Shown here piece after piece: positions 26,081 through 34,800 of a stretch of DNA of 40,592 nucleotides. A program made the translations under genes and the position numbers. A model generated the notes under the pieces. It was not told the DNA's origin, searched no databases, and saw only the letters and a program-made list of their open reading frames with translations. Source of the DNA: a bacterium (lineage in GTDB: Bacteria; Ratteibacteria; UBA8468; B48-G9; JAFGKM01); NCBI GenBank assembly GCA_023230585.1, contig JALNXB010000010.1:1-40592 (forward strand), read 5' to 3'. How positions within the stretch are numbered: the stretch's first letter is position 1; every line of letters starts with the position of its first letter.

Positions 26081-26502
26081 AAATCATCTTCTTTTAATTC
26101 TCTCTGAGAATCAAGGTAGTTTTGTAAAATTATTTGAGCAGCTAGTTTATCTATAACCTTTTTTCTCTTTTTCCTACTCAAGTTTGCTTCCAATAGTATG
26201 GAATCTGCCTGTTTAGATGAGAGGCGTTCATCAAAAGGAATAAAAGGGATACTAATAGTTTTTTGTAAAAGAGAAATTAGAGCTAAAGATTTTTCTGTCT
26301 GCCCACTCATTGACCCGTCCATTCTTAAAGGTAGACCGTAGACGATACTTTCAATCTTGTATTTTTCTATAAGATGACTAATTTTTTTTACTTCACTACC
26401 ATCTCGAACAATATTCTCTATACCTCTTGCTAAAGTTTTATCTTCATCGCTAACAGCTACACCTATTCTTTTATCTCCAATATCAAGTCCTAATATTCTC
26501 AT
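26077..26502 (-). CDS. ruvX: Putative Holliday junction resolvase / pre-16S rRNA nuclease YqgF
   Basis: An RNase H-fold nuclease, 141 residues, the usual length. The first catalytic Asp is in ILGLDIGDKRIGVAVSDE, the second acidic site is near IVYGLPLRMDGSMSGQ, and FIPFDERLSSKQAD and VIDKLAAQIILQNYLD complete the family pattern. The homologue in E. coli is linked to 16S rRNA 5' end processing. The upstream site is weak (AGGG). Convergent with the malic enzyme gene. Confidence 0.92.
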   Translation of the reverse strand: MRILGLDIGDKRIGVAVSDEDKTLARGIENIVRDGSEVKKISHLIEKYKIESIVYGLPLRMDGSMSGQTEKSLALISLLQKTISIPFIPFDERLSSKQADSILLEANLSRKKRKKVIDKLAAQIILQNYLDSQRELKEDDF

Positions 26503-26589
26503 TATTCAACCCTTTTTAAGATTCTCTTTACTATATTTGACGCACTTTACTTATCCTGCGACCTCTCTTTTTCCCTACTATTGTTTATT

Positions 26590-26646
26590 CCCATTCCTTT
26601 TCCGCCTTCGGCGAGATTGCCACGCTAAAAAACGGCTCGCAAAAAC
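26590..26646. repeat. CCCATTCC-bounded palindromic repeat (truncated right end)
   Basis: It begins CCCATTCC and carries CCGCCTTCGGCGAGATTGCC and CGGCTCGCAAA, but the closing GGAATGGG is missing. Confidence 0.65.
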
Positions 26647-26659
26647 AGATTCAGGCAAA

Positions 26660-26840
26660 ACGTAAGACAAAAGCCCCTCCCCCTACGCTACAATACAAGC
26701 TTCGGCGGACAAGCCTCATCCCATTAACCTCTCTGCAACTCCTTGGGGACTTACTACTACAAACACTCCAAGGGGAGAAGGCAAAGAAGGGGAAGGTGTA
26801 TGCACCGTAGTACCAGAGTGAGTAAACACACATACGTCTT
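26660..26840. repeat. Composite element copy, reverse orientation, incomplete ends
   Basis: The reversed equivalent of 16986-17150. CTACGCTACAATACAAGC, CCTCATCCCATTAACC, a TTGGGG-type hairpin remnant, and GGTGTATGCACCGTAGTACC can be recognised in order. The terminal AAAAAAGTATG is altered to a sequence ending ACACATACGTC. Confidence 0.68.
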
Positions 26841-26944
26841 TCTTTTATGTATTTAACTGCCGTTTTGTGGCATTGCGAGGAATGCCTTCTAATGACGTGG
26901 CAACCCTCGTATTTATCCTTATTATTTTTTTGTCTTTTCTTTCG

Positions 26945-27787
26945 TTAAAAAAGTATGGATTCTGTCACCCTCAAAACTCTTACTGTCTCTTTAACATCGT
27001 GAGTCCTAAAAATCCTCCCACCACCAATATAAGCCACAACCATTGAAGCAAGAGAACCTTCGAGCCTTTCCTCAGTACCAACTCCATTTAAAATTTTGCC
27101 AATAAAAGATTTTCTGGATGTACCAACACATATAGGTCTACCTAACTTTTGAAACCTATCAAGTTGTTTTATAAGTTTAAGGTTATCTTCTAATCTCTTT
27201 CCAAACCCTATACCTGGATCTATAACTACCTTTTCAGGTGAAATACCTTTATCTTGCATAAGGTTAAGTTTTTTTTCAAAAAACTCTAATATTTCCTTGA
27301 TAACATCATTATAATAAGGGGTGGTTTGCATATTGTCAGGTGTTCCTTGCATATGCATAAGAATATACCCACACTTGGTATTTTTTACTACAGATAGGAG
27401 GTTTTGGTCCAGTGAAAAGGCAGAAATATCGTTTATTATAGATGCCCCTGCTTCTATTGCTTTTTCTGCAACTTGTGCTTTATATGTATCACAGGAGATA
27501 GGTATATCGAGATTTTCTGAAAGAAGTTTTATTAGAGGAACAACCTTTTTAATCTCTTCTTCAACCAAAGTCCGACAACTACCAGGGCGTGTAGATTCGC
27601 CACCAACATCTATAATATCGGCACCTTCTTCCGCCATTCGCAAAGCAGTCTTAACGGCAGTATCAATATCTTTACACCTGCTTTTACTATAGAAAGAGTC
27701 GTCGGTTATATTAACAACACCCATAACCTTAAAACTCAAGGTGTTTAGTTGTACCTTATCTGAAATCTTCCATACATTTTTCAGCAT
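26945..27787 (-). CDS. folP: Dihydropteroate synthase
   Basis: Joins pterin pyrophosphate and p-aminobenzoate in folate synthesis. The 280 residues carry MGVVNITDDSFYSKS, IIDVGGESTRPG, DTYKAQVAEKAIEAGASIIND, IDPGIGFGKR and VGTSRKSFIG, all core motifs. It begins 13 bp after the dipeptidase-like gene and is the last gene of the tyrS operon. No ribosome-binding site is clear. The final codons (ATA CTT TTT TAA) coincide with the CATACTTTTTTAACG end of the intergenic element, so the stop codon seems to be supplied by the repeat. Compared with typical DHPS little or nothing is missing at the C-terminus. Confidence 0.94.
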   Translation of the reverse strand: MLKNVWKISDKVQLNTLSFKVMGVVNITDDSFYSKSRCKDIDTAVKTALRMAEEGADIIDVGGESTRPGSCRTLVEEEIKKVVPLIKLLSENLDIPISCDTYKAQVAEKAIEAGASIINDISAFSLDQNLLSVVKNTKCGYILMHMQGTPDNMQTTPYYNDVIKEILEFFEKKLNLMQDKGISPEKVVIDPGIGFGKRLEDNLKLIKQLDRFQKLGRPICVGTSRKSFIGKILNGVGTEERLEGSLASMVVAYIGGGRIFRTHDVKETVRVLRVTESILF

Positions 27788-27800
27788 TATGTTTTACAAT

Positions 27801-29078
27801 TTACAATTCTTGCTCAGCTGGAACATAGGCGCTACCTTCAAGATTTGCCTTTGCAACACGCAACACATTGCCTCCTATAATCTTTTGGATATCTTCGTCT
27901 TTATATCCTTTCTGAACAAGCCCTACTGTTATAAGAGGCCAATTGGTCCAAGCAAAGGTAGGTTGAGCGGCAGCAATCTTATCTTTATCAACAACAGAAA
28001 CAGGAGGAGGCCACAAAGATTGCCATCCTCGTCTACCTCTAGGATAATTTTTTATTTCAGGTAACTTAAAATTAGGTGACGGTTCTCTTTTAAGTGTCCC
28101 TGTTACATCAGAGCCCACGGCTACATGTTCAGGTCCAAATTTTTTTGCAACATAATCGATATGTTCCACAACAGCTTTTAAACCACAGTCTCCACCAAGA
28201 AACGAACTTACCCAACATATACCTATATAACCCCCTGTGTCAGCAATCGCTTTTATTACATCATCAGGTTTACATCTATAATGGTTGTTTAACGCAACAC
28301 AACCTGAATGGCTTGCTACCATAGGTTTACTTGATGTTAATGCGGCCTCTTTGCTGGTCTGCCAACCTGAATGAGCTATATCCACAATCACCCCTGTCCT
28401 ATTTAGTTCTTTCACAACAATCTTACCAAAATCGCTCAATCCACCGTTTGCTGCCTCTGCACACCCATCACCTATTTCATTTCTTCGGTTATAGGTTAGG
28501 TGCATCATCCTTATACCAAGCAGGAAAAACAAACGTATTAGGTCAAGTTCTTCTTCAGTTGAATTCCATCTTTGCAATAAAGGCACTGCGTTAGAAGAAA
28601 AATATAGAGCGTGTTTATTCTCTTTTTTAGCTTTTATTATTTCTGACGGGGAGATAGCCTTTATAACAAAATCTTTCCTAAAATCTGTAATATGGGTATG
28701 TCTTGTAACTCTTCTAAGAGTTCTAAGTGGCAACTGGTTCTCTTCTGCAGCGTTCTGAAAAATACAAGTAACTCCTGAAGCATTAAAGATTGCTTGGTAA
28801 TCCTCCCATGCCTGTTTGTCAACAATGTTTTGTATCTGTCTCATATCTCCATTGAAATCGGCTATCTCTTCTGCAGACGCTCCTTCATCTATTTTTGCCT
28901 GTACGGCTGCATTATGCTTCAATCTCCATTCTTCGGAACCTTCTGCATATACCCCCAGAGAGTACGAATCAAAAACAACAGATTCATAGTGGAGTTTTAA
29001 ACCGTGCTCAAGTTCTTTCTGAGTTGGCTTTAAAGAATCAAGAGCAGCTTGCCATTCTACTTCATTAATTCTCTTCAT
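27801..29078 (-). CDS. Membrane dipeptidase-like protein (M19 family) with altered N-terminal metal site
   Basis: A 425-residue M19-type TIM barrel. The second half is canonical: LTYNRRNEIGDG, AANGGLSDFGKIVVKELN, VDIAHSG (H236) and ASHSGC (H257), equivalent to two zinc-binding His of renal dipeptidase. The N-terminal HxD of the family is replaced (VVFDSYSLGV at 35-44 has Tyr and Leu there), and the bridging Glu region reads ALYFSSNAVP. Binuclear zinc dipeptidase activity is therefore doubtful. It may be a distinct subfamily with another metal mode or substrate. No signal peptide. It lies in an operon with tyrS, an aldolase-like gene and folP. Confidence 0.82.
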   Translation of the reverse strand: MKRINEVEWQAALDSLKPTQKELEHGLKLHYESVVFDSYSLGVYAEGSEEWRLKHNAAVQAKIDEGASAEEIADFNGDMRQIQNIVDKQAWEDYQAIFNASGVTCIFQNAAEENQLPLRTLRRVTRHTHITDFRKDFVIKAISPSEIIKAKKENKHALYFSSNAVPLLQRWNSTEEELDLIRLFFLLGIRMMHLTYNRRNEIGDGCAEAANGGLSDFGKIVVKELNRTGVIVDIAHSGWQTSKEAALTSSKPMVASHSGCVALNNHYRCKPDDVIKAIADTGGYIGICWVSSFLGGDCGLKAVVEHIDYVAKKFGPEHVAVGSDVTGTLKREPSPNFKLPEIKNYPRGRRGWQSLWPPPVSVVDKDKIAAAQPTFAWTNWPLITVGLVQKGYKDEDIQKIIGGNVLRVAKANLEGSAYVPAEQEL

Positions 29079-29142
29079 TGTACCTTTTCTCCTTCACCCT
29101 TTATTTGGGTGTTTTGGAAAAATATATTAACCTAATAATAAT

Positions 29143-29796
29143 TTATTTTCTTAATTTCAATAGAGATTTTCTATAATCTTCTGCTTCCATATTTTCAAGT
29201 TCTTCTATCTCTTCTTTATTTAGATACCTGAGTTTCCCAGTTAAACATCCAACAAACACAGATTTTGCAACTTCTTCAACAAGCCAACTTCTTGTAAACG
29301 CTTCTTTTAAAGTTTCTCCAACACAGACAGCTCCGTGGTTTTTTAAAAGCACAACATTACTTGTTTCTAAAGATTTTGATACCTCTATTCTAATTTTTTC
29401 GCTCCCAGGTAAAACATAATCTATTATAGGAATTTCTTTACCAAGTAAAGCCACATAATCTGGAAAAAGTGGTCTCAACTCAACACCTGCAGATATTAAA
29501 CCAACAGTTACAGAAGGATGGGTATGAACAATAGCATTAACATCTTTTCTTGTTATATATACCCCCAAATGCATAGATATCTCGCAGGTTGGTCTAAGGG
29601 TACCATCAATCTCTCCAGACTCAAGATGAACTCTAACCCACTCGTCTTCCTTTACTTCGTCAAGAAAAAATCCGCTCGGTGAAAGAAGCACATACTCTCC
29701 CACTCTTACGCTAATATTGCCACCTGGACCAGCTACAAGACCTTTTTCAACTATCTTTTTACCGTATAAAGTCAACTCTCTTCTACTTTTTTCCAT
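29143..29796 (-). CDS. Class II aldolase/adducin-family protein (fuculose-phosphate aldolase-like)
   Basis: A zinc-dependent aldolase or related epimerase, 217 residues, the usual length. Zinc ligands are visible: HTHP (H91, H93) and KNHGAVCVG (H154). The catalytic Glu lies in PTCEISMHLGVY (E72). GPGGNISVRVG near residue 25 is the phosphate-binding region. Candidates include L-fuculose-1-phosphate aldolase, methylthioribulose-phosphate dehydratase-like enzymes or ribulose-phosphate epimerase-like enzymes; neighbours do not decide. It starts 22 bp after tyrS. Confidence 0.88.
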   Translation of the reverse strand: MEKSRRELTLYGKKIVEKGLVAGPGGNISVRVGEYVLLSPSGFFLDEVKEDEWVRVHLESGEIDGTLRPTCEISMHLGVYITRKDVNAIVHTHPSVTVGLISAGVELRPLFPDYVALLGKEIPIIDYVLPGSEKIRIEVSKSLETSNVVLLKNHGAVCVGETLKEAFTRSWLVEEVAKSVFVGCLTGKLRYLNKEEIEELENMEAEDYRKSLLKLRK

Positions 29797-29818
29797 AACA
29801 TCCTTCTGGTATCAAGTA

Positions 29819-31027
29819 TTAACCTAACTTAATTTTGGCAAACTTTCTTTTGCCTACCTTCAAAATCTGACCTTCCTCTACTTTTACTCTTTCTAACGGG
29901 TCGTTTATAACAACATCATCCAGCTTTACAGCTTTCTGTATAACCAGTCTTCTGGCTTCTGACCTTGAAGATACCAGTCCAGTAGAACATATAAGGTCTA
30001 TAATCAAAATAGTGCCAGCATCATCACAAATTTCATTCTTAACACAACATTCAGGTATAACTGAAGGCGCTTGTTTTTCTTTAAAAATTCTATCAAACTC
30101 TTTTTCAGCTTGCTTAGCTTTTTCTTCTCCGAAATACTCTTTTAATACCTCACAGGCAAGTTGTGCTTTTGCCTTTCTTGGGTCACAAGAAATAATAGGC
30201 TTAAATTCTTCTTCTTTCACACTAGTCAAAAGCCTATAATATTCTTCCATCACACCATCGGTTATAGACATTATTTTACCAAACATTTCACTCGGCTCAG
30301 CTTCAACAGGTATATGGTTACAGTAGGATTTACTCATTTTCATCTTCCCATCTGTTCCCACAAGAATGGGCATAGTTATAACAACCTGTTTAGATTGCCC
30401 CATTGATTCCTGTATGGTTCTACCAGCAAGAAGGTTAAACTTCTGTTCAGTCGCCCCAACTTCTATATCTGCGTTTAAAGCAAAAGAGTCATACCCCTGA
30501 AGTAATGGATATAAAAATTCCTGCATAAAGATAGGTTTATTCTCTTTATATCGCTTAGAAAAATCGTCTCTTTCTAAAATCTGAGCTATTGTAAAAATAG
30601 AGGTTAGGTTTATCATATTTTCAAGGGTAAGAGATGCAAGCCAACTGGAATTATATACAAACTCTGTCTTCTCAAGATCAAGTATTTTACCTGCCTGTTC
30701 CCTATATCTCAATAGGTTTCGTTTGATATCCTCATCCGAAAGGATAGGTCTGGTTTCGTTTCGTCCTGTTGGGTCGCCTATTTTTGCTGTAAAATCCCCT
30801 ATAAGAAAAAAGATTTTATGACCTAATATTTGTAGTTCTCTTAATTTTTTTATAGGCACTGTATGCCCAAGATGTATATCAGGAGAGGTAGGGTCAATAC
30901 CATATTTTACACGTAGAGGAATATTGGTAAGGAGAGACTTTTCAATTTTGTTCTTAAGTTCATTCTCTTCTATGACTTCAACTGTATTTCTTTTAATAAT
31001 ATTTAACTGTTTTTCTATTTCTTTCAT
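29819..31027 (-). CDS. tyrS: Tyrosyl-tRNA synthetase
   Basis: Charges tRNA-Tyr. The 402 residues show the HIGH motif as HLGH in GIDPTSPDIHLGHTVPIKKL, the KMSKS motif in DGKMKMSKSYCNHI, and a C-terminal S4 RNA-binding domain (TGLVSSRSEARRLVIQKAVK). The form is the longer bacterial TyrRS with an HLGH motif. First gene of an operon with the aldolase, dipeptidase-like and folP genes. The promoter lies almost on the start codon, so the mRNA may be leaderless. Confidence 0.96.
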   Translation of the reverse strand: MKEIEKQLNIIKRNTVEVIEENELKNKIEKSLLTNIPLRVKYGIDPTSPDIHLGHTVPIKKLRELQILGHKIFFLIGDFTAKIGDPTGRNETRPILSDEDIKRNLLRYREQAGKILDLEKTEFVYNSSWLASLTLENMINLTSIFTIAQILERDDFSKRYKENKPIFMQEFLYPLLQGYDSFALNADIEVGATEQKFNLLAGRTIQESMGQSKQVVITMPILVGTDGKMKMSKSYCNHIPVEAEPSEMFGKIMSITDGVMEEYYRLLTSVKEEEFKPIISCDPRKAKAQLACEVLKEYFGEEKAKQAEKEFDRIFKEKQAPSVIPECCVKNEICDDAGTILIIDLICSTGLVSSRSEARRLVIQKAVKLDDVVINDPLERVKVEEGQILKVGKRKFAKIKLG

Positions 31028-31036
31028 AATTTATAT

Positions 31037-31065
31037 ATTTTACACCTATAAGGCATTTTAGTCAA
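31037..31065 (-). promoter_or_regulatory. Predicted promoter of tyrS operon, possibly leaderless
   Basis: On the minus strand, -35 TTGACT (31060-31065), 17-bp spacer, -10 TAAAAT (31037-31042), then only 9 bases to the ATG. Transcription would start within 0-4 bases of the start codon, and no Shine-Dalgarno fits in the leader. Confidence 0.5.
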
Positions 31066-31279
31066 AAAAGCCATAATTATTCCATTTTGTTCACACAAAC
31101 GAAATAGTGAGCATTAATAAAATGGTAATTTTTTGTAAGCCGTAAAACTTTTAATTTATGCTATTGTCAAGTATAATGTAATTATAAACAAGGGGGGGGA
31201 AATGCTCTATAAAAGGTTCTTCTATATAACATCTATATCTTTAATCTTTTCAGTTATTCTTCACGGAGGAGGAAACAAA

Positions 31280-31903
31280 ATGGTAAAAAATATAAAATGG
31301 CTTGGACATGCCAGTATAAAGGTTGAAACAGAAGGAAAAAACGTTTATATTGACCCCTGGAAACTTAAAAACTATTCAAATAAAGCTGACCTAATTCTTA
31401 TCACTCATTCCCATCACGACCACTTTAGCCCTAACGATATATCTAAACTTACCAAGAAAGATACTATAATAATAGGTCCGGCTGATGTTATTGAAAAGAT
31501 TGCTCAAAAAGAAAAGAAAGTGTTGTTACCGGGACAAACTATAAACCTAAATTGGGTAACAATAGAAGGTGTTCCATCATATAATATAGATAAAGCGTTT
31601 CATCCTAAAAACAATGATTGGCTCGGTTTTATTCTTAGATGCAAGGAATCTTCCATATATATAGCTGGAGATACAGATTTTATCCCTGAAATGAAAGATA
31701 TTAAGGTAGATGTAGCTATCCTTCCAGTAGGTGGAACATACACAATGAACCCAAAACAGGCATCTGAAGCAACAAACACTATCAAACCGAAAGTAGTTAT
31801 ACCTATCCACTTTGGAGATGTAGTGGGTACTATTGAAGATGCCAAGAGTTTTGAGTCGATGGTAAAAGAGAGCAAAGTAGAGATTCTAAAAATCACAGAA
31901 TAA
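31280..31903 (+). CDS. UPF0173 metal-dependent hydrolase (metallo-beta-lactamase fold)
   Basis: A small metallo-beta-lactamase-fold hydrolase of about 207 residues. Seen are IKWLGHASIKVETEG, DPWKLKN, the metal motif THSHHDHFS, IYIAGDTDFIPEM and VVIPIHFGD. This matches the UPF0173/YtkL-type family, whose substrate is unknown. The start at 31280 is chosen for the perfect AGGAGG 7 bases upstream and agreement with family N-termini. An in-frame ATG at 31202 would add 26 residues resembling a signal peptide, with a G-run before it, so an exported form is possible. Confidence 0.85.
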   Translation: MVKNIKWLGHASIKVETEGKNVYIDPWKLKNYSNKADLILITHSHHDHFSPNDISKLTKKDTIIIGPADVIEKIAQKEKKVLLPGQTINLNWVTIEGVPSYNIDKAFHPKNNDWLGFILRCKESSIYIAGDTDFIPEMKDIKVDVAILPVGGTYTMNPKQASEATNTIKPKVVIPIHFGDVVGTIEDAKSFESMVKESKVEILKITE

Positions 31904-31952
31904 AAGCAAGTAGTCACCTAAACAAATATCTAATACCTTCTTGTCTTTATAA

Positions 31953-34040
31953 TCAGAGAGCAAACCGGGCATCAACAGCAACAGCCCCTTTACCTTTTTC
32001 CATTACCATTAGTGGATTGATATCCATCTCTGATATTTCAGGAAAATCCATACATAACTGAGAAATTCTTAAAAGAACATCTTCTATAGATTGTATATCT
32101 CTTTCTGGCATATTTCTAAAACCCTTTAACATCTGGGACGTCTTTATACCGTTGACCATATCTTTTACATCGTTATTAGTTACAGGGACAACCTTGAAAG
32201 ATACGTCTTTTAATAGTTCCACAAAGATACCACCCAGCCCAAACATTAAAAGATGTCCAAACTGAGCATCCTTGTTAACCCCAATAATAACTTCAACGCC
32301 ACCTGTAATCATAGGTTGTATCTGAATCCCTTCTATCTTTGCGTCTTTTTTATATGCCTTTGCCGAGGTGATGATTTCCTGGAACACTTGTTCAGCTTCT
32401 GCCTCTGTTTTTACGCCTACCTTAACTCCACCCGCTTCTGTCTTGTGAAGAATATCAGGAGATACCAACTTCATAACCACAGGTAACCCAGTTTTAGCAA
32501 TAACCGACTTACATTCGCCAACATCTTTTACCACAAACGACTTTACAGTATTTATTCCGTAGGCATCGAGAATTGCTCTACCTTCTATATCTCCCATTGT
32601 AGTTTCACCTTTTTCTTTCACTTTATTTATAATCTGTGAAACAGTTTGTTTATCTACCTTAAAATCTACTGTGTTTCCTTTATCGGACTCTTTCCACCGG
32701 TAATAGTCATACATACTTTTTAGAGAGGAGATAGCCCTTTCAGGGAAAAGATAGTTAGGTACACCGTTTTTCATAAGAACCTGTATTCCTTCCTCTATCC
32801 TATGACCTCCCATAAAACACCCTAAAACAGGTTTCTGATATTTTTTAGATATTTTAACCGTCTCTTCGGCTGTTTCAGAAATTTGGGTTACTACCTGAGG
32901 AGTTAGAACAGTTAAAACAGAATCAACGTCTTTCTCTCTTAAAACAATATCCAACGCCTTACCATAAGTGTCAGCAAGAGCATCACCCAACACATCAACA
33001 GGGTTATTTACGCTAGCAGCAAGAGATAAGAAAGATTGAAGTTCTTTTTTTGTTTCTGGGGAGATTTCAGATATAGACATTTTGTTATCTTCTATTGCAT
33101 CTACTGCCATTACCCCCGGACCTCCTGCATTTGTTACTATGGCTATATTTTTTCCTTTAACTGGAGGTTGATATGCAAAAGCAATAGCACAATCAAAAAG
33201 TTCTTGCACAGAGTTTGCTCTAATAACGCCTCCCTGTCGAAGAGCCGCATCATACGCCTTATCAGAACCAGCAAGACTTCCTGTATGAGAAGAAACTGCT
33301 TTACTTCCAGCAGCACTACGTCCTGACTTTACCATAACTATAGGTTTCTTTAAAGATACTTCTTTTGCTGCTTCTATAAATTTTTTCCCGTCTTGAAGTC
33401 CTTCTAAATAAAGAAGTATTACATTGGTATTTGGATCATCCCCAAACTCTCTTATTAGGTCTGTCTCAGATACATCAGCCATATTCCCAAAACTAACAAA
33501 TTTAGACAACCCAATATTCTCTTTTACTGCCCAATCCAAAATTGATGTGCCAAGAGCACCTGACTGTGTGATAAAAGAGATTGTACCAGTAGGAGGCATC
33601 TCAAAAGCAAAAGAAGCGTTTAGGTTATGAACAGTATCTATAATCCCAAGACAGTTAGGTCCTATCAACCTCATATTATACTCTTTAACTATTTTTTTTA
33701 GTTCTTCTTCCTTCTCTTTACCTTCCTTGCCTGCCTCTTTAAATCCAGCACTTATAACAATAAGCCCTTTAACTCCTCTCTCACCGCATCTTTTTGCAAC
33801 ATCATTAACAATGTTGGCTGGGACAACCATAAGTACCAGTTCTGGACCTTCAGGTAGGTCGTTGATACTTTTATAACCTTTAAGGTTGAGTATGGTCTCA
33901 CCTTTTGGGTTGATAGGATATATTGCCCCTTTATATCCGCCGTCTATAAGATTCTTTAAAATTCTATATCCTAACTTGCTTGTATTACTTGAAGCTCCTA
34001 CTAAAGCCACGCTTGATGGATTAAAAAACTGATTTAACAT
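31953..34040 (-). CDS. ADP-forming acyl-CoA (acetate-CoA) synthetase, fused alpha-beta
   Basis: Makes ATP from acyl-CoA, ADP and phosphate, releasing acetate or another acid. The 695 residues join the alpha part (CoA-binding Rossmann domain with VALVGASSNTSKLG and LIGPNCLGI, then the flavodoxin-like ligase domain) to a C-terminal ATP-grasp beta part from about residue 470 (VVMKLVSPDILHKTEAGGV, MDINPLMV). The phospho-acceptor His is in SSHTGSLAGSD (H252). Such enzymes are typical of fermentative archaea and anaerobic bacteria. GGGG lies 6-9 bases before the ATG. A good promoter lies at 34106-34133. Confidence 0.93.
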   Translation of the reverse strand: MLNQFFNPSSVALVGASSNTSKLGYRILKNLIDGGYKGAIYPINPKGETILNLKGYKSINDLPEGPELVLMVVPANIVNDVAKRCGERGVKGLIVISAGFKEAGKEGKEKEEELKKIVKEYNMRLIGPNCLGIIDTVHNLNASFAFEMPPTGTISFITQSGALGTSILDWAVKENIGLSKFVSFGNMADVSETDLIREFGDDPNTNVILLYLEGLQDGKKFIEAAKEVSLKKPIVMVKSGRSAAGSKAVSSHTGSLAGSDKAYDAALRQGGVIRANSVQELFDCAIAFAYQPPVKGKNIAIVTNAGGPGVMAVDAIEDNKMSISEISPETKKELQSFLSLAASVNNPVDVLGDALADTYGKALDIVLREKDVDSVLTVLTPQVVTQISETAEETVKISKKYQKPVLGCFMGGHRIEEGIQVLMKNGVPNYLFPERAISSLKSMYDYYRWKESDKGNTVDFKVDKQTVSQIINKVKEKGETTMGDIEGRAILDAYGINTVKSFVVKDVGECKSVIAKTGLPVVMKLVSPDILHKTEAGGVKVGVKTEAEAEQVFQEIITSAKAYKKDAKIEGIQIQPMITGGVEVIIGVNKDAQFGHLLMFGLGGIFVELLKDVSFKVVPVTNNDVKDMVNGIKTSQMLKGFRNMPERDIQSIEDVLLRISQLCMDFPEISEMDINPLMVMEKGKGAVAVDARFAL

Positions 34041-34105
34041 TTTGACCCCTTTGCAGTAATTTGGTTATAAGAAAACGATTGAATTAAACTGAATAGTATC
34101 TATTT

Positions 34106-34133
34106 ATTATAAACTATTTTCAAAATAAATCAA
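34106..34133 (-). promoter_or_regulatory. Predicted promoter of the ADP-forming acyl-CoA synthetase gene
   Basis: On the minus strand, TTGATT (34128-34133), 16-bp spacer, TATAAT (34106-34111), giving a leader of about 60 bases. Same boxes and spacing as the gltX promoter. Confidence 0.5.
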
Positions 34134-34149
34134 AAAAACGGCTTCCCCT

Positions 34150-34239
34150 CCCATTCCGTCTTTTGTAGTTAGTCTTGCAAGTTTTATCCCTCAGAAATAC
34201 TGTCGGGACAAGACCCACCAAAAGCAAAAAGGAATGAGG
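34150..34239. repeat. Variant CCCATTCC-bounded repeat
   Basis: Ends CCCATTCCGTC and GGAATGAGGCG match the family, but the central part is different from the other copies and about 20 bp longer. It contains CTGTCGGGACAAG, which resembles text at 38335 and 8920. Confidence 0.5.
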
Positions 34240-34292
34240 CGAGAAAGAAATCCACTTTTCCACTTACCTTACAAGTACTCATATTGCAAAAC

Positions 34293-34321
34293 TTACCAAA
34301 CCAACTCAAATTTGTTATAAT
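34293..34321 (+). promoter_or_regulatory. Predicted promoter with no close reading frame
   Basis: TTACCA (34293-34298), 17-bp spacer, perfect TATAAT (34316-34321). The next supported start is 545 bp away at 34866. The sequence just downstream can form several short hairpins, so it could drive a small RNA or a long leader for the 34866 gene. Confidence 0.45.
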
Positions 34322-34416
34322 AGAGATAACACCTTTAATGAGATAAAATAGGTGAGTCCTCACTAAACACCGTTCAGAGCAGATAGTCTGCCTCCAGGTT
34401 TGCAGGAACGAGGAGG

Positions 34417-34618
34417 AAAAAAGTATGGGGTGTTATATACTACTCAGGGACTACGGTGCATACAACTCTCTCTTTTTACCTTCTACCCTTAGGGATGTTT
34501 GGGGCAATAAGTCTCCAAGAGTTTGCAGAGAGGTTAATGGGATGAGGCTTGTCCGCCGAAGCTTGCATTGTAGCGTAGGTGGGGAGACTGTTAGCAGGCG
34601 AAGAAAAACGGAAAACGT
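34417..34618. repeat. Composite element copy, forward, diverged
   Basis: It starts AAAAAAGTATGGGGTGT, with GACTACGGTGCATAC, GGTTAATGGGATGAGG, CCGCCGAAGCTTGCATTG and CGTAACGATAAAGG in the same order as 16981-17180. The right arm and terminal repeat are replaced by the CCCCCTCACC module. Confidence 0.68.
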
Positions 34619-34688
34619 AACGATAAAGGCAAAAGACCCCCTCACCTTTTCTTCCTCTCCCCCACGGGGAGAGGCAAGCGTGGGGATG

Positions 34689-34800
34689 ATTCACTGAGAT
34701 TTGCTAAAAATTGGGAATGAAGCCCAACCTTGTTTATATATTGCAAACAGGCTTTAACCTGCACAAAAGATTTATACAGGTAAGTTCTCGAATAATGAGA
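34689..34800 (+). repeat. Two-hairpin repeat upstream of the toroid gene
   Basis: About 110 bp, roughly 80% identical by eye to 37309-37419. Hairpin segments AACCTTGTTTATA...GCAAACAGGCTT and CCTGCACAAA/TTTATACAGG are less perfect than in the second copy. It ends about 65 bp before the start at 34866. Confidence 0.65.

Larger units (their letters stand above)
26503..26944. repeat. Intergenic repeat cluster between ruvX and folP
   Basis: A 442-bp gap without a supported gene. It contains a CCCATTCC-bounded repeat (26590-26646), a reversed left arm plus GC-rich block of the composite element (about 26660-26840), a GCATTGCGAGGAATGC module (26870-26903), and the CTTTCGTTAAAAAAGTATG end that runs into the folP stop codon. 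The reversed series 26825-26903 matches 1-75. Confidence 0.75.

Noticed and set aside
31202..31279. N-terminal extension of the UPF0173 hydrolase as the certain start
   Set aside because: The extension looks like a signal peptide but contains the perfect AGGAGG site of the inner start, and family members normally begin at the inner position. It is kept only as an alternative.
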